Shown here: in pieces, positions 25,933-34,082 of the stretch
Position numbering within the stretch: position 1 is the first letter of the stretch
How the letters are laid out: the number at the start of each line of letters is the position of its first letter
Source of the DNA: Simiduia agarivorans SA1 = DSM 21679
Lineage (GTDB): Bacteria > Pseudomonadota > Gammaproteobacteria > Pseudomonadales > Cellvibrionaceae
Direction: 5' to 3'
DNA length: 64,000 nt
Assembly: GCF_000305785.2 (NCBI RefSeq)
Contig: NC_018868.3
Location: forward strand, 2,576,001-2,640,000
Notes under the pieces: generated by a model
What the model was told of the DNA's origin: nothing
Database searches by the model: none
Seen by the model: only the letters and a program-made list of their open reading frames with translations
Program-made: the position numbers and the translations under genes

Positions 25933-26113
25933 TGCCAGATCCTCCCACAATTTATTGAGACTGACTTTAGAAAAATGTGGTCTACAATCAGAGACAAACT
26001 TACGGTTCACACCTGATCGCCCATACACGTGTGCGGACCGAACTATTACAATCGTAAAAAAACGTAAGACCATTGTATTTTTCAGTTCAACCCTGCACAT
26101 AATGCGTAAACCA

Positions 26114-26374
26114 TTACTGATTTTTCAACTTTTTGCTCAGCAACATCGTCAGCTGCTCGTATTTAGGACCGACGCCTATCTGTGGCGCGAGCAATGCATA
26201 AACCGGCGCGCCAAGAGCAACATAAACTAAAATCCGCTCTGAAATCATCCCTGAAAAGAAAGCTATCACGATGGCGCACAGAACCAAAAAGATCATAATG
26301 CGTACTACTTTTACAGACCTAACATTCTTTTCGGCCGATCTAATTATTTCAATTTCCTTATCTGTAAAATCCAA
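26114..26374 (-). CDS. Small membrane protein, two transmembrane segments
   Basis: 86 residues. A charged N-terminus (MDFTDKEIEIIRSAEKNVRS) is followed by two hydrophobic spans (about 25-43 and 48-66), then a basic tail. No family recognised. Coding is supported by the start spacing and the hydrophobic pattern. Confidence 0.5.
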   Translation of the reverse strand: MDFTDKEIEIIRSAEKNVRSVKVVRIMIFLVLCAIVIAFFSGMISERILVYVALGAPVYALLAPQIGVGPKYEQLTMLLSKKLKNQ

Positions 26375-26485
26375 AACACTCTCCGCTTAATGAAAACAAC
26401 ATTAAAAGATGGACTAAAATCCCGGGCGCCCTAAACCAACTAATGGTCAATGTGATACGAAAAATAGAGTTGATTGGCAAACAAG

Positions 26486-26758
26486 TCAGGATTGATGCCT
26501 GAGATATTCAACTCTAAACCCCTTTTTTTCCATACAGGCATTTGCGCTGTGGACGATATCTTCAGCCATCTTCCCGGATTCGAGATAGGCAAGGCAATCA
26601 AGCAGCTCTGGCACAGGATCTGTTCCATCTTCTTTATGATAGAAAACTCCCCAATAGCTTAAAAAATTTAGAAGCTCTTGATCCGGCTCATCTTTCTCCT
26701 GTTCTGCACCGACTAAACAAGGAAAAAAGACAAAAAGAATTGCAATGACTCTAATCAT
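26486..26758 (-). CDS. Small exported protein
   Basis: 90 residues with a signal peptide (IRVIAILFVFFPCLVGAEQE). The mature part is acidic with two cysteines (LLDCLAY and NACMEKKG) that could form a disulfide. Function unknown. The 267-base gap upstream to the DUF1428 gene shows only a short hairpin near 26814-26830. Confidence 0.5.
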   Translation of the reverse strand: MIRVIAILFVFFPCLVGAEQEKDEPDQELLNFLSYWGVFYHKEDGTDPVPELLDCLAYLESGKMAEDIVHSANACMEKKGFRVEYLRHQS

Positions 26759-27025
26759 GTGACCATCGCCAAGTACAATTCATTCATAACTCTACCAACG
26801 CTTACCCATTGATTTGTGTTAATCAACACATAGCTCTGAAAAATAATTTTGTACTGCTTGCAGCTCTTGACGACCATGAACGTCCTACGATGCAGACATC
26901 AGGGTAACACTTTAGTGCCAATCCAAAGCCAACCATAGAAACCACGTACTGGCTAGATTCCCAACTAGAAACGCTGCCACTGAAAAGCCTTATCGGACAG
27001 TACAAGCGCCTGTGTCACTGGCCGC

Positions 27026-27382
27026 CTACCGATTCACAATTGTGTTAAAACCACCAAATATCATGCGTTTGCCGTCAAACGGCATTTTGCTCATATCCCA
27101 GTCGGCAAAGCGTGGATCTTCCATTACAGCCTTGTTGCCTGCATCGCGCGCTTCCCTGGAGGGCCAGATAATCCAGGAAAACACCACCACTTCATCCTTT
27201 TCACATTTCACAGCCATAGGCAAACTGGTGACCTCCCCCTCGGGCACATCATCGGCCCAGTTCTCAACCACCGCAATCGCACCATGATCTTTAAACACTG
27301 CAGCCGAGGCTTCAGCCAACTCGATATACTGCGTTTTGTTCTTAAGGGGTACCGCTAATACGTAACCATCAACATAAGACAT
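27026..27382 (-). CDS. DUF1428 family protein
   Basis: 118 residues. The start MSYVDGYVLAVPLKNKTQYI, the centre VENWADDVPEGEVTSLPMAV and the end FDGKRMIFGGFNTIV are strongly conserved in DUF1428 (dimeric ferredoxin-like fold). Role unknown; often stress- or accessory-linked. Confidence 0.9.
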   Translation of the reverse strand: MSYVDGYVLAVPLKNKTQYIELAEASAAVFKDHGAIAVVENWADDVPEGEVTSLPMAVKCEKDEVVVFSWIIWPSREARDAGNKAVMEDPRFADWDMSKMPFDGKRMIFGGFNTIVNR

Positions 27383-27444
27383 AACCCTGCTCCTTTATAA
27401 TGAAATAGTCCAGCATACACCTTAGCAGGCCATTGAATACCAAG

Positions 27445-28167
27445 TCATTTCATTCTGAAAACAACATTTATGCCTTGGCTTATCGTAATCGTTTTGGGTA
27501 CAAACATGACGACTCGAGCTCGACCAGTCGGAGATGCCAAATCAGCTAGAATTTGATCCGACCGCGCCCCAAAAGTGGCGAAAAAAGATCCAAAATCGGA
27601 GTTCTGAGATATTGCATATACTGAGCGTATTTTTGTGCCCAGGCCCTCTGCCATTTGCTCTGCTTTGTTTCGCGCGTCTTTGCTCGCAATTCCAACAAGC
27701 TCGCGCTCAATCTCAATTCGATCTGTTACATCAAATGCTGTCCGAACACCTGTAACATTATCGATCGCGACAATATCGCTAACCAGCTCCGAATACTTAG
27801 ATAGATCGTTTAACTCTATAATTAGTGCTCTGGATACTTCGTAACCCAGTATTGCAAGGTTGTTGTACTCTGAGTCCCGTCTTCTCTTCGTGCTTTTCTC
27901 CATATCTGTCGCCTCAACAGCGCTGGCACTAATACCGTAAGACTGAAGCACTTTTAGAACACCATCTGTCGCCAATCCGACTTTTTCTATAGCGAGTTCC
28001 GAACTGCTTTCAAAAGACACTATGCCAAGATTAACGGTAGCAATATCCGGCTTAACCTCCCGCTCAGCCTTACCAACAGAGACAATAAAAGGAAAATCGG
28101 GTAGATTTGCGGCAACAGCAGCCTGTGAAATTAGCGCCAAAAATAAAACCAAAAAAATACGATGCAT
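27445..28167 (-). CDS. SIMPL (DUF541) domain periplasmic protein
   Basis: 240 residues with a signal peptide (FLVLFLALISQAAVAANLP). It continues with FIVSVGKAEREVKPDIATVN and LGYEVSRALIIELNDLSKYS, typical of the SIMPL/DUF541 family. Members form oligomeric periplasmic rings and have been linked to oxidative-stress defence. Fifteen bases separate it from the next downstream gene, suggesting one transcript. Confidence 0.85.
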   Translation of the reverse strand: MHRIFLVLFLALISQAAVAANLPDFPFIVSVGKAEREVKPDIATVNLGIVSFESSSELAIEKVGLATDGVLKVLQSYGISASAVEATDMEKSTKRRRDSEYNNLAILGYEVSRALIIELNDLSKYSELVSDIVAIDNVTGVRTAFDVTDRIEIERELVGIASKDARNKAEQMAEGLGTKIRSVYAISQNSDFGSFFATFGARSDQILADLASPTGRARVVMFVPKTITISQGINVVFRMK

Positions 28168-28181
28168 CTTAAGTTCCCTCT

Positions 28182-28655
28182 TTATAGCTTTCCTGAATCG
28201 GCTCTGGCCTCTTCTGACTGTTGCAGACCTTCATTATAGCGCTCTATCAATTCGTTTAACCCTACACGATACGCAGGTGCGCACATTAATACAGCACCAC
28301 TTTCCGAAATCTGACTATAACTCGCTACTATCACTATCGATTCGATCAGCGAATCGGCAAGTACAAACCATGAACGCACATGTGTCTCATAGATTTCGTC
28401 CTCTTCATACAGTGACGCATCATGAAATTCAGTTGCTATATTGAAGACCACACTCTCCTGCACGACCGATCTGACCTCTAATTTCACGAGCTGTTGGCCA
28501 TCTAAAGACTTTGCCACGAGCAGCTCATATCCGGACACCCCATTTTGGTTTTTCCGAAAGTCTATCTGAATCTGACCTACCGGCGCATCCTTGCCACAGG
28601 GATAAGTATCCATACAGGCCAGAAATAACAATAGAGCAAGAGTGATATGTTTCAT
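28182..28655 (-). CDS. Putative lipoprotein of unknown function
   Basis: 157 residues. The leader ITLALLLFLACMD has a lipobox-like LFLAC, followed by a second Cys in YPCGKDAP. The mature part is beta-rich and acidic. Upstream of the SIMPL gene and probably cotranscribed with it. No family recognised. Confidence 0.55.
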   Translation of the reverse strand: MKHITLALLLFLACMDTYPCGKDAPVGQIQIDFRKNQNGVSGYELLVAKSLDGQQLVKLEVRSVVQESVVFNIATEFHDASLYEEDEIYETHVRSWFVLADSLIESIVIVASYSQISESGAVLMCAPAYRVGLNELIERYNEGLQQSEEARADSGKL

Positions 28656-28719
28656 TTAAAGCACTCGTTGTGTTATGAAATCGCTAATCAACCAGGTCGA
28701 CGGAAAGTTGACATTGACA

Positions 28720-29088
28720 TTAAGTATCTATGCCGAATACGTCATATTCTAAATACCCTTTATCGAACATGTGAATAAAATATACCCCTGGCTTTGCTTG
28801 GCCGCTCATATCACATAACCGCTGATCAAATTCAACTCTAAACATGACGGCTGATACTATGCACATATTTTTCCCACAATTGGAAGAGAAGCCGTTAGTA
28901 ATAGTGAATTCATTTTTGTCGCTTGAAATCAGTACATTCCCATTTTTCGGCAACAGTTTTAGGTACTCGGGCTTTTCTGGTAAATCTACATTTCTTATAT
29001 TTAATCGCTTTGATCTAAATCGCGGGAGAGTTATGTTCCATATGTAATCGAACCTTTTCTCGGCAACCATCTTCTTCTCAAGCAACAT
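28720..29088 (-). CDS. Hypothetical protein, probable 3' remnant of a longer broken gene
   Basis: 122 residues from the ATG at 29088, which has no good ribosome binding site. The same frame continues upstream across one TGA (29113-29115) to another ATG at 29169, encoding MSARLFADDFPEQTDFKH before the stop. The joined sequence reads naturally as protein, and TGA may replace a TGG codon. The IS3 element then begins at 29187. The gene may therefore be disrupted twice. No family recognised. Confidence 0.45.
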   Translation of the reverse strand: MLLEKKMVAEKRFDYIWNITLPRFRSKRLNIRNVDLPEKPEYLKLLPKNGNVLISSDKNEFTITNGFSSNCGKNMCIVSAVMFRVEFDQRLCDMSGQAKPGVYFIHMFDKGYLEYDVFGIDT

Positions 29089-29214
29089 AAGGTTGTCGTA
29101 ATTTTCTTTAACTCAGTGCTTGAAATCTGTTTGCTCGGGGAAATCGTCTGCAAATAGTCGTGCGGACATTAGCAACGATAAACTGGTGTTCCCCACAAAA
29201 AGTAGACACTCTAC

Positions 29215-30103
29215 TTATGCAGCTATTGCTGCGTTCTCTTCGAAATCAACGGGACTTAGCCCATCGTTCGCTGAATGCCTTCTCTTGCGATTATAAAAGA
29301 CTTCAATGTACCCAAATATACCCGAACGAGCTTCACCAATCGACTGATAGTTCTTGGCATAGATAAGCTCAACCTTTAGTCGTGCATAGAACGACTCCAT
29401 TACTGCATTGTCCCAACAATTACCCTTTCTACTCATGCTGCGCGTGATCTTGTGCTTTTCCAAGAAGCCAACGTAGCTATTTGAGCGGTACTGTGTGCCT
29501 CGGTCCGAATGGACGATGAGACCTGGTGCCACACCTCTGGCATCAATCGCCATCTGCATTGCCCGCGTTATGAGCTGCTCAGTCATGCCGGTATCGAGGC
29601 TCCAGCCAATAATCCGACGGGAATACAGATCCATTACAGTTGCCAGATATAGCCACTGATTCTTCACCCAAACATACGTGATATCTGTGACCCATTTTTG
29701 ATTCGGCCGGTCAGTCGAAAAGTCGCGCCAAAAGGAGGTTGTCCGCAACTTGTGCATCGTTAATGCGTGGCCGCCATAGTTAAAGGCTTTGCCGTTTCTG
29801 GCCAAAATCCCCTGTTCCTGCATGATTTTGGCACCCTGTTCCTGCATGATTTTGGCTACAAAATTGACTGAGCACCTATGCCCTAGGTCGTTCAGCTCCT
29901 GAGCGATTCTTGGGGCTCCATAGGCAGCCTCAAACTCCTCAAAGGTTGTCTTTCACCAGTTCGCCTAACTCTTCCTTACGAGCCTCACGTTTGTTTAGAG
30001 CATCCCACCAGCGATAGAAGCCAGATCTATGTACGCCTAGTACATCGCACATCAGGGATATGCTGTATTGGCCAACATACTCCAAAATCAATGCGTACTT
30101 CAC
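29215..30103 (-). pseudogene. IS3 transposase OrfB (DDE), frameshifted
   Basis: OrfB opens at a GTG overlapping the orfA stop and reads VKYALILEYVGQYSISLMCD up to LGELVKDNL, where a TGA ends it. An extra base near 29944-29945 shifts the frame; removing it restores EEFEAAYGAPRIAQELNDLG and the rest. The catalytic triad is intact: TDITY, HSDRG and AVMESF. A 24-bp in-frame tandem duplication (29810-29833 and 29834-29857) doubles AKIMQEQG. The intact downstream part (29215-29847) cannot give an active transposase alone. Confidence 0.85.
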
Positions 30104-30408
30104 TCTTGGTTTTTCGCGAAGTACGCAGACACCTTTTTTAAGAATTCCATCTCCTCTTTCAGGCGCTTATTCTCTCGCCGTAGTTCACGCATCTCCTCAC
30201 TTTCTTTCTTCGAGTAATCCACACCATCCAAGGTATTGAATTGCTTATCAGATAGGCGGGTGAGTTGACGCTTCCAGTTGGCGATCTGCTGGGCACTAAT
30301 CCCAAGCTCCTTCGCAACGGAAGCTTGGGTAGCACCCGGCTGTTCAGAGCGCTTTATCGCTTCTTTACGGAATTCTTCGGTGTAATGCTGATGCTTTTTG
30401 CGTGCCAT
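30100..30408 (-). CDS. IS3 transposase OrfA (helix-turn-helix)
   Basis: 102 residues. HYTEEFRKEAIKRSEQPG and ASVAKELGISAQQIANWKRQ form the DNA-binding helix-turn-helix, followed by the leucine-zipper-like MRELRRENKRLKEEMEFLKK. It recognises the IS ends and normally fuses with OrfB by -1 frameshifting. The orfB start GTG overlaps its stop in the -1 frame. Confidence 0.88.
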   Translation of the reverse strand: MARKKHQHYTEEFRKEAIKRSEQPGATQASVAKELGISAQQIANWKRQLTRLSDKQFNTLDGVDYSKKESEEMRELRRENKRLKEEMEFLKKVSAYFAKNQE

Positions 30409-30474
30409 AAGGACACCTCCATATAGGCTTAATATAACTATACAGGGTGTCTACTATTCGTGGGTAACTTGGAC

Positions 30475-30546
30475 ACATAACGCCCGCAGCACACGCGAGC
30501 GTAGCGAGTCGAGGCCGATAGGCCGGTGTGGCTGCGTTTGTTATGT
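30475..30546 (-). other. attC site 8 (distal end of the cassette array)
   Basis: 72 bp bounded by core sequences ACATAAC and GTTATGT, with an inner palindrome including GCGAGCGTAGCGAGTCGAGG and CCGATAGGCCGG. The stop codon of the adjacent cassette gene lies in the core. Same type as sites 6 and 4. Confidence 0.85.
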
Positions 30547-30963
30547 GTTTTTAACATTGAATTTCCTTATGCACTCCATGTCGCTTTCATTGCCTCCATA
30601 CCCCCATTCAAGAGCAACAGGCTTAAGCGTATCCATATTAATTAGCAGATAGTTACGATGCATGCCTTTACTGCCAATTGTAATGTATGGCGGTAATGAA
30701 TCTTCCTCTTCAATATCGTGATACCAAGATGCAGTTACTTGAAGGTCGTCAACCTCAAAGGCAAACATATCCCTTACACATTCTGGAAAGGTAACTGTTT
30801 TGCCTGAAATCGATAGCGTTAAAGTATTGAAGTCAAATTTGGCGGGAGAGTAGTTCTCCGGCAATCCAATCAAATAACCGTCATTCAACTTCAAGTTTGT
30901 ATCTGTATGTGAATGCACGTTAAAAGCTACTAGAAATAGCATCGCAAATAGAGCAATTCTCAT
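30541..30963 (-). CDS. Cassette gene 8: exported protein of unknown function
   Basis: 140 residues from the ATG at 30963 (GAGGAAAG in front); the ATG four codons upstream lies next to attC 7. A signal peptide (MRIALFAMLFLVAFNVHSHT) precedes a beta-rich mature part with two cysteines (FPECVRDMF and DMECIRKF), possibly disulfide-bonded. The stop codon is within attC 8. No family recognised. Confidence 0.65.
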   Translation of the reverse strand: MRIALFAMLFLVAFNVHSHTDTNLKLNDGYLIGLPENYSPAKFDFNTLTLSISGKTVTFPECVRDMFAFEVDDLQVTASWYHDIEEEDSLPPYITIGSKGMHRNYLLINMDTLKPVALEWGYGGNESDMECIRKFNVKNT

Positions 30964-30975
30964 ATCTTTCCTCAC

Positions 30976-31038
30976 ACATAACGCCGTGCTAAGACGCGCG
31001 CGCTTTTCGCGCGTCGGCTCTTCAGCACTTTGTTATGG
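30976..31038 (-). other. attC site 7
   Basis: 63 bp bounded by ACATAAC and GTTATGG. The inner stem GACGCGCGCGC / GCGCGTCGG differs from the other sites, and the outer arms GCCGTGCT / AGCACTT pair. The TAA stop of cassette gene 7 lies in the core. Confidence 0.82.
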
Positions 31039-31512
31039 ATTGATCTGTATGTAGTGTGCATAAGCCAGAACAATAGACCCCATTAATATTACAACTACAC
31101 TAGGCCAAGCAAATGAGTGAGCCAAAAATGAAACTGCAGGATTGCTTGGCTTGTAGAATACCTTGACCTTATCTCCCTTATGGAGACCTTCTAGCTGCTG
31201 CCTATCTGTAACAACAGGTGCAGAATATAGCTTATTTCCAACATACTTATATCCATCAATTGCGTATACGTAACTAAGCGCCAACACTATTTCCTTATCG
31301 GTACCACCATACGACTTGCTCGAAAATGATCCCATTAATCCTGTTCTAAGCGGCGAAATAATATTTGAAGTGATTTTTCGCGTCTCATTTCTTTGAATAA
31401 GGCCAACTGTTTCAGGCCACTTTCTTCTACTTAGACACTTAAAAAGATTGTACACACCAACTAGCAAAATGACGCCGCCAAGCAAGTAAAACAGAAATAC
31501 TTTGTCGTCCAT
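31033..31512 (-). CDS. Cassette gene 7: DUF3592-like membrane protein
   Basis: 159 residues. Transmembrane segments at about 6-24 and 133-152 flank a periplasmic/extracytoplasmic domain with ALSYVYAIDGYKYVGNKLYS and GDKVKVFYKPSNPAVSFL, the typical DUF3592 ending of YxY-G and Y-P-NP. Function of the family is unknown. Neighbouring cassette 6 encodes a protein of similar type but low identity. Confidence 0.75.
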   Translation of the reverse strand: MDDKVFLFYLLGGVILLVGVYNLFKCLSRRKWPETVGLIQRNETRKITSNIISPLRTGLMGSFSSKSYGGTDKEIVLALSYVYAIDGYKYVGNKLYSAPVVTDRQQLEGLHKGDKVKVFYKPSNPAVSFLAHSFAWPSVVVILMGSIVLAYAHYIQINP

Positions 31513-31530
31513 GCTTCAACTATCCCTTAT

Positions 31531-31602
31531 CCATAACGCCCGCAACAAACGCGAGCGTAGCGAGTCGAGGCCGATAGGCCGGTTTGGTTGCGTTTGTTAT
31601 GC
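31531..31602 (-). other. attC site 6
   Basis: 72 bp bounded by CCATAAC and GTTATGC, with the same inner sequence as site 8 (GCGAGCGTAGCGAGTCGAGG, CCGATAGGCCGG). Confidence 0.87.
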
Positions 31603-32055
31603 ATTTTCTCTTCTCGCTTTTATTGCCCATTCATAAAATATTAGCAGGCATATACCAAGACCAAATAGTGCTAAAACAATTCTCCAATCTGCGCCACGCT
31701 TCAATACTGAGACCAAATTGAATGGTGCCAAGTAAACAGTAACGGTTTGTCCGTTTTCAAGTGGTTGCATATTTAGGTTTACTGGCAAGTAAAACCCTAT
31801 CATACGTGAGTTATGCTCGTTGCCATTTAATATGTATCTGTACTCTACTGAAGCCCATGATGCGGTAGGAGATTCTTTGCCAGATAAAATCGGACTCTTA
31901 TAGGTAGAAGAGCCACCACCAGCAGACCCGAACACTTCTTTCGAAACAACAATCTTGCCTGGGACGGCTTCAAAAGTATGGGTAAGCAACCCGAGAGCGA
32001 AGAATGCTAGCGATGCAGCGATACTTACTAAACCATAGCTTCTTAGTTTATTCAT
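31597..32055 (-). CDS. Cassette gene 6: DUF3592-like membrane protein
   Basis: 152 residues with hydrophobic segments at about 8-26 and 124-142. The middle domain contains ASWASVEYRYILNGNEHNSR and LENGQTVTVYLAPFNLVSVL, again the DUF3592 pattern. Its stop is in attC 6. Two adjacent DUF3592-like cassettes are unusual. Confidence 0.65.
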   Translation of the reverse strand: MNKLRSYGLVSIAASLAFFALGLLTHTFEAVPGKIVVSKEVFGSAGGGSSTYKSPILSGKESPTASWASVEYRYILNGNEHNSRMIGFYLPVNLNMQPLENGQTVTVYLAPFNLVSVLKRGADWRIVLALFGLGICLLIFYEWAIKARRENA

Positions 32056-32062
32056 TCAGATT

Positions 32063-32119
32063 GCATAACGCCCGCAACAGCCGAGAGCGTAGCGAGTCGG
32101 ATGCTTGCGCTTGTTACGT
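32063..32119 (-). other. attC site 5
   Basis: 57 bp bounded by GCATAAC and GTTACGT. The inner sequence CCGAGAGCGTAGCGAGTCGG is shared with sites 2 and 3. The shorter subfamily of attC in this array. Confidence 0.85.
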
Positions 32120-32542
32120 TGCATGTATCTCATATCTGACACCAAAATCTGGCACAGGCTCTCCATTACAGGGTGCATACTTCCAATATATGGCGTAAAT
32201 CTTTAGATCTAACAGCTCGGATCTGCTTCCATTTAAAAAGTACTTTGCAACTCCATTACTTTTTGAGTAGCTTTCCAAATTAAACGAAAGAACTTCTTTA
32301 CCATCTTCCTCTCGGCGCACGAGCAATAATCCAAGTTCCATATTATTGTATTTTGTAGGTACGCCTAGGTGGATTGTGAATCCTATATCAGTTTCATATA
32401 GCCCACTTTTGTACTGCTGCCTAGGCATTTCTACAGAGAATGCGCTTTCATCATATGTTATGGAAATTCCACAGGGGGGAGATGAAAGCACATTCAAGCT
32501 TAGAGCAAAGATGGGGAGCGCCAGTAATTGCTTTTTCGACAT
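32114..32542 (-). CDS. Cassette gene 5: exported protein of unknown function
   Basis: 142 residues from the ATG at 32542, with a signal peptide (KKQLLALPIFALSLNVLSS). The mature domain is beta-rich, with two cysteines (PPCGIS and YAPCNGEP). A longer in-frame start would run into the IS and attC 4, so it is rejected. No family recognised. Confidence 0.65.
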   Translation of the reverse strand: MSKKQLLALPIFALSLNVLSSPPCGISITYDESAFSVEMPRQQYKSGLYETDIGFTIHLGVPTKYNNMELGLLLVRREEDGKEVLSFNLESYSKSNGVAKYFLNGSRSELLDLKIYAIYWKYAPCNGEPVPDFGVRYEIHAT

Positions 32543-32554
32543 TATTTCCCCGAA

Positions 32555-32586
32555 ACGTAACGCCCGCAACAAACGCGAGCGGAGCG
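32555..32586 (-). other. attC site 4, left half (interrupted)
   Basis: ACGTAAC, then GCCCGCAACAAACGCGAGCG and GAGCG: the first 32 bases of a 72-bp type attC. The IS remnant follows directly. The other 40 bases are at 33598-33637; together they total exactly 72 bp, like sites 6 and 8. Confidence 0.85.
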
Positions 32587-33220
32587 CGATACTCATCCGA
32601 TCGATATTCTGAGCCTTGGTCGCTGTGGAAGATGCAACCTGGAAGCCGCTCCTCCATCGCCAGCGCCATCTGTAGTGCGCCCTCAACCAGATCACTATTA
32701 TGGGCTGAGGAAAAGCCCCAGCCAACGACCTTGCGATTGTAGAGATCCAAGACCGCAGCCATATACAGCTCCCCTTCCGCCGTCTTCAGATAGGTCATGT
32801 CTCCAGCCCAGCTTTCGCCTACTTGCGCAGCTTTTGGTCGAGCAGCCAATATGTTATCCGATACTGGAGCATTTGCTCCTTTGTAACGACGCGGACGCTG
32901 AGCATGATAAATAGAGCGTATGCCATGTGCCTTCATCAAGCGATTGATCCGGCGCCGACTACAGGCGTAATCGCGCGCCCTTAAGTAAGGGTGCACCCGT
33001 ATCGCGCCATAGTTTTTTTGGTGGCCAACATGCATGCGACATATCTGGCTCACCAGGATAGCGTCGTACTGGGCTCGCTCACTCGGCTTCCTCTCGCGCC
33101 AGTCATAGTAACCACTGGTCGAAACATCAAGGTGTTCACACATCGTCACGACTTTATGAACGTCGCGGTTCTCCTCTATGAACGCATATCTTTCTTGCGC
33201 TGTTCCAAGAAGAACCGCTT
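32587..33220 (-). pseudogene. IS3 transposase OrfB, 3'-truncated
   Basis: In the -1 frame after the orfA slippery sequence it reads ERYAFIEENRDVHKVVTMCE, then STSGYYDWRERKPSERAQYD. The first two catalytic residues are present (WAGDMTYL and HSDQGSEYRSDEY). The open frame then runs out into attC sequence, so the final Glu and the C-terminus are absent. Inactive on its own. The 5' boundary is approximate. Confidence 0.82.
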
Positions 33221-33541
33221 TGCCTTTTTTAAAATGACGACCTCTTCTTCCTTAGCCGCCAAGCGTTTCTCAAGCTCCTTAATGCGCCTCTCGGCCACTT
33301 TAAGCTTGTCGCTGTCTTCGCGAGATTTTTTAGGTGGGGGCTCCGGCACCTTCATATGCTTGTTCTCCGATAGGCGACCTTCCTTATACTCCTGTCGCCA
33401 TCTATACAACATAACCGGATGAATACCAAGCGCGTTCGCCACATCTATGGCCTTAACGCCTCGTTTTTTACTTTCTCTGACCGCTTTGACCTTAAAGGCC
33501 AATGTGTAGCTGTCGTAGTGTTTCTTCTTTGTTATTCCCAT
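33176..33541 (-). CDS. IS3 transposase OrfA (second element)
   Basis: 121 residues. YTLAFKVKAVRESKKRGVKA and IDVANALGIHPVMLYRWRQE form the helix-turn-helix; a charged coiled coil (KVAERRIKELEKRLAAKEEE) follows. Near its end an AAAAAAG heptamer in VVILKKAKR is a classic -1 slippery site, and the -1 frame leads into OrfB. Confidence 0.87.
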   Translation of the reverse strand: MGITKKKHYDSYTLAFKVKAVRESKKRGVKAIDVANALGIHPVMLYRWRQEYKEGRLSENKHMKVPEPPPKKSREDSDKLKVAERRIKELEKRLAAKEEEVVILKKAKRFFLEQRKKDMRS

Positions 33542-33597
33542 AACACACCTCTTTTGACTGACAGTAATTTACTGTCCGTCAAAGTGGTGCAAGTCTA

Positions 33598-33637
33598 AGT
33601 CGAGGCCGACAGGCCGGTTTGGTTGCGTTTGTTATGA
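33598..33637 (-). other. attC site 4, right half
   Basis: AGTCGAGGCCGACAGGCCGG followed by TTTGGTTGCGTTT and the core GTTATGA: the remaining 40 bases of the attC split by the IS. The stop codon of cassette gene 4 lies in it. Confidence 0.85.
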
Positions 33638-34018
33638 GTTTTCACCTGTATAGCCACAATAATTTTGCTCCCTGAGCGTAGCGATCTTGTTTTTATATAC
33701 CTCTATCTCTTCTTTTATTTCCGCAACCCGGCCTGGGCTTCCGCGGTAAACTTCAGGATCAATATGCTCAATGAACATGTCCATCAATTGGCAAGAGAAA
33801 TTTAACAGGCCTTCACGGTCATTTTTTTCGACCAAATCGTAAATATTTGACCCCATACTTACGTTAAATTTACTACTCCAAGTACTTTCTTCTTTTAATA
33901 TATCCGCCTTGAATGCCCATGCCCTTTCTGAGTAGTAGTTTGCAAACGAGACTGCGCATAACGTTCCCGATACAAAAGAACAGAGAAATATTGCAACGTG
34001 AATTATGTATTTTCTCAT
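33632..34018 (-). CDS. Cassette gene 4: membrane-anchored or exported protein
   Basis: 128 residues. The N-terminal hydrophobic stretch (YIIHVAIFLCSFVSGTLCAV) is either an anchor or a signal peptide. The rest is helical and charged (IKEEIEVYKNKIATLREQNY) and ends with a Cys. No family recognised. Stop in attC 4. Confidence 0.6.
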   Translation of the reverse strand: MRKYIIHVAIFLCSFVSGTLCAVSFANYYSERAWAFKADILKEESTWSSKFNVSMGSNIYDLVEKNDREGLLNFSCQLMDMFIEHIDPEVYRGSPGRVAEIKEEIEVYKNKIATLREQNYCGYTGENS

Positions 34019-34025
34019 GGTCTAC

Positions 34026-34082
34026 TCATAACGCCCGCAACAGCCGGGAGCGTAGCGAGTCGGATGCTTGCGTTTGTTATGT
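34026..34082 (-). other. attC site 3
   Basis: 57 bp bounded by TCATAAC and GTTATGT, with inner CCGGGAGCGTAGCGAGTCGG. Nearly identical to sites 2 and 5. Confidence 0.87.

Larger units (their letters stand above)
29187..30469 (-). mobile_element. IS3-family insertion sequence, defective
   Basis: About 1.28 kb. Imperfect terminal inverted repeats: TGTTCCCCACAAAAAGTAGA at the left matches AGTTACCCACGAATAGTAGA read inward from the right. A possible 3-bp target duplication TGG flanks it (29184-29186 and 30470-30472). It carries orfA and a frameshifted orfB on the minus strand. Its right end is five bases from the last attC of the cassette array. Confidence 0.8.
32587..33597 (-). mobile_element. 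Truncated IS3-family element inside attC 4
   Basis: About 1.01 kb. It has orfA and the first two-thirds of orfB on the minus strand; the 3' end of orfB, with the last catalytic residue and the left inverted repeat, is missing. It splits attC 4 into 32 and 40 bases without loss or visible target duplication. A different element from the one at 29187. Confidence 0.82.

Noticed and set aside
28660..28720. Possible attC remnant (GTTATGA and ATCAAC) left of the IS
   Set aside because: The intervening sequence is short and not self-complementary, so only chance core-like words are present.
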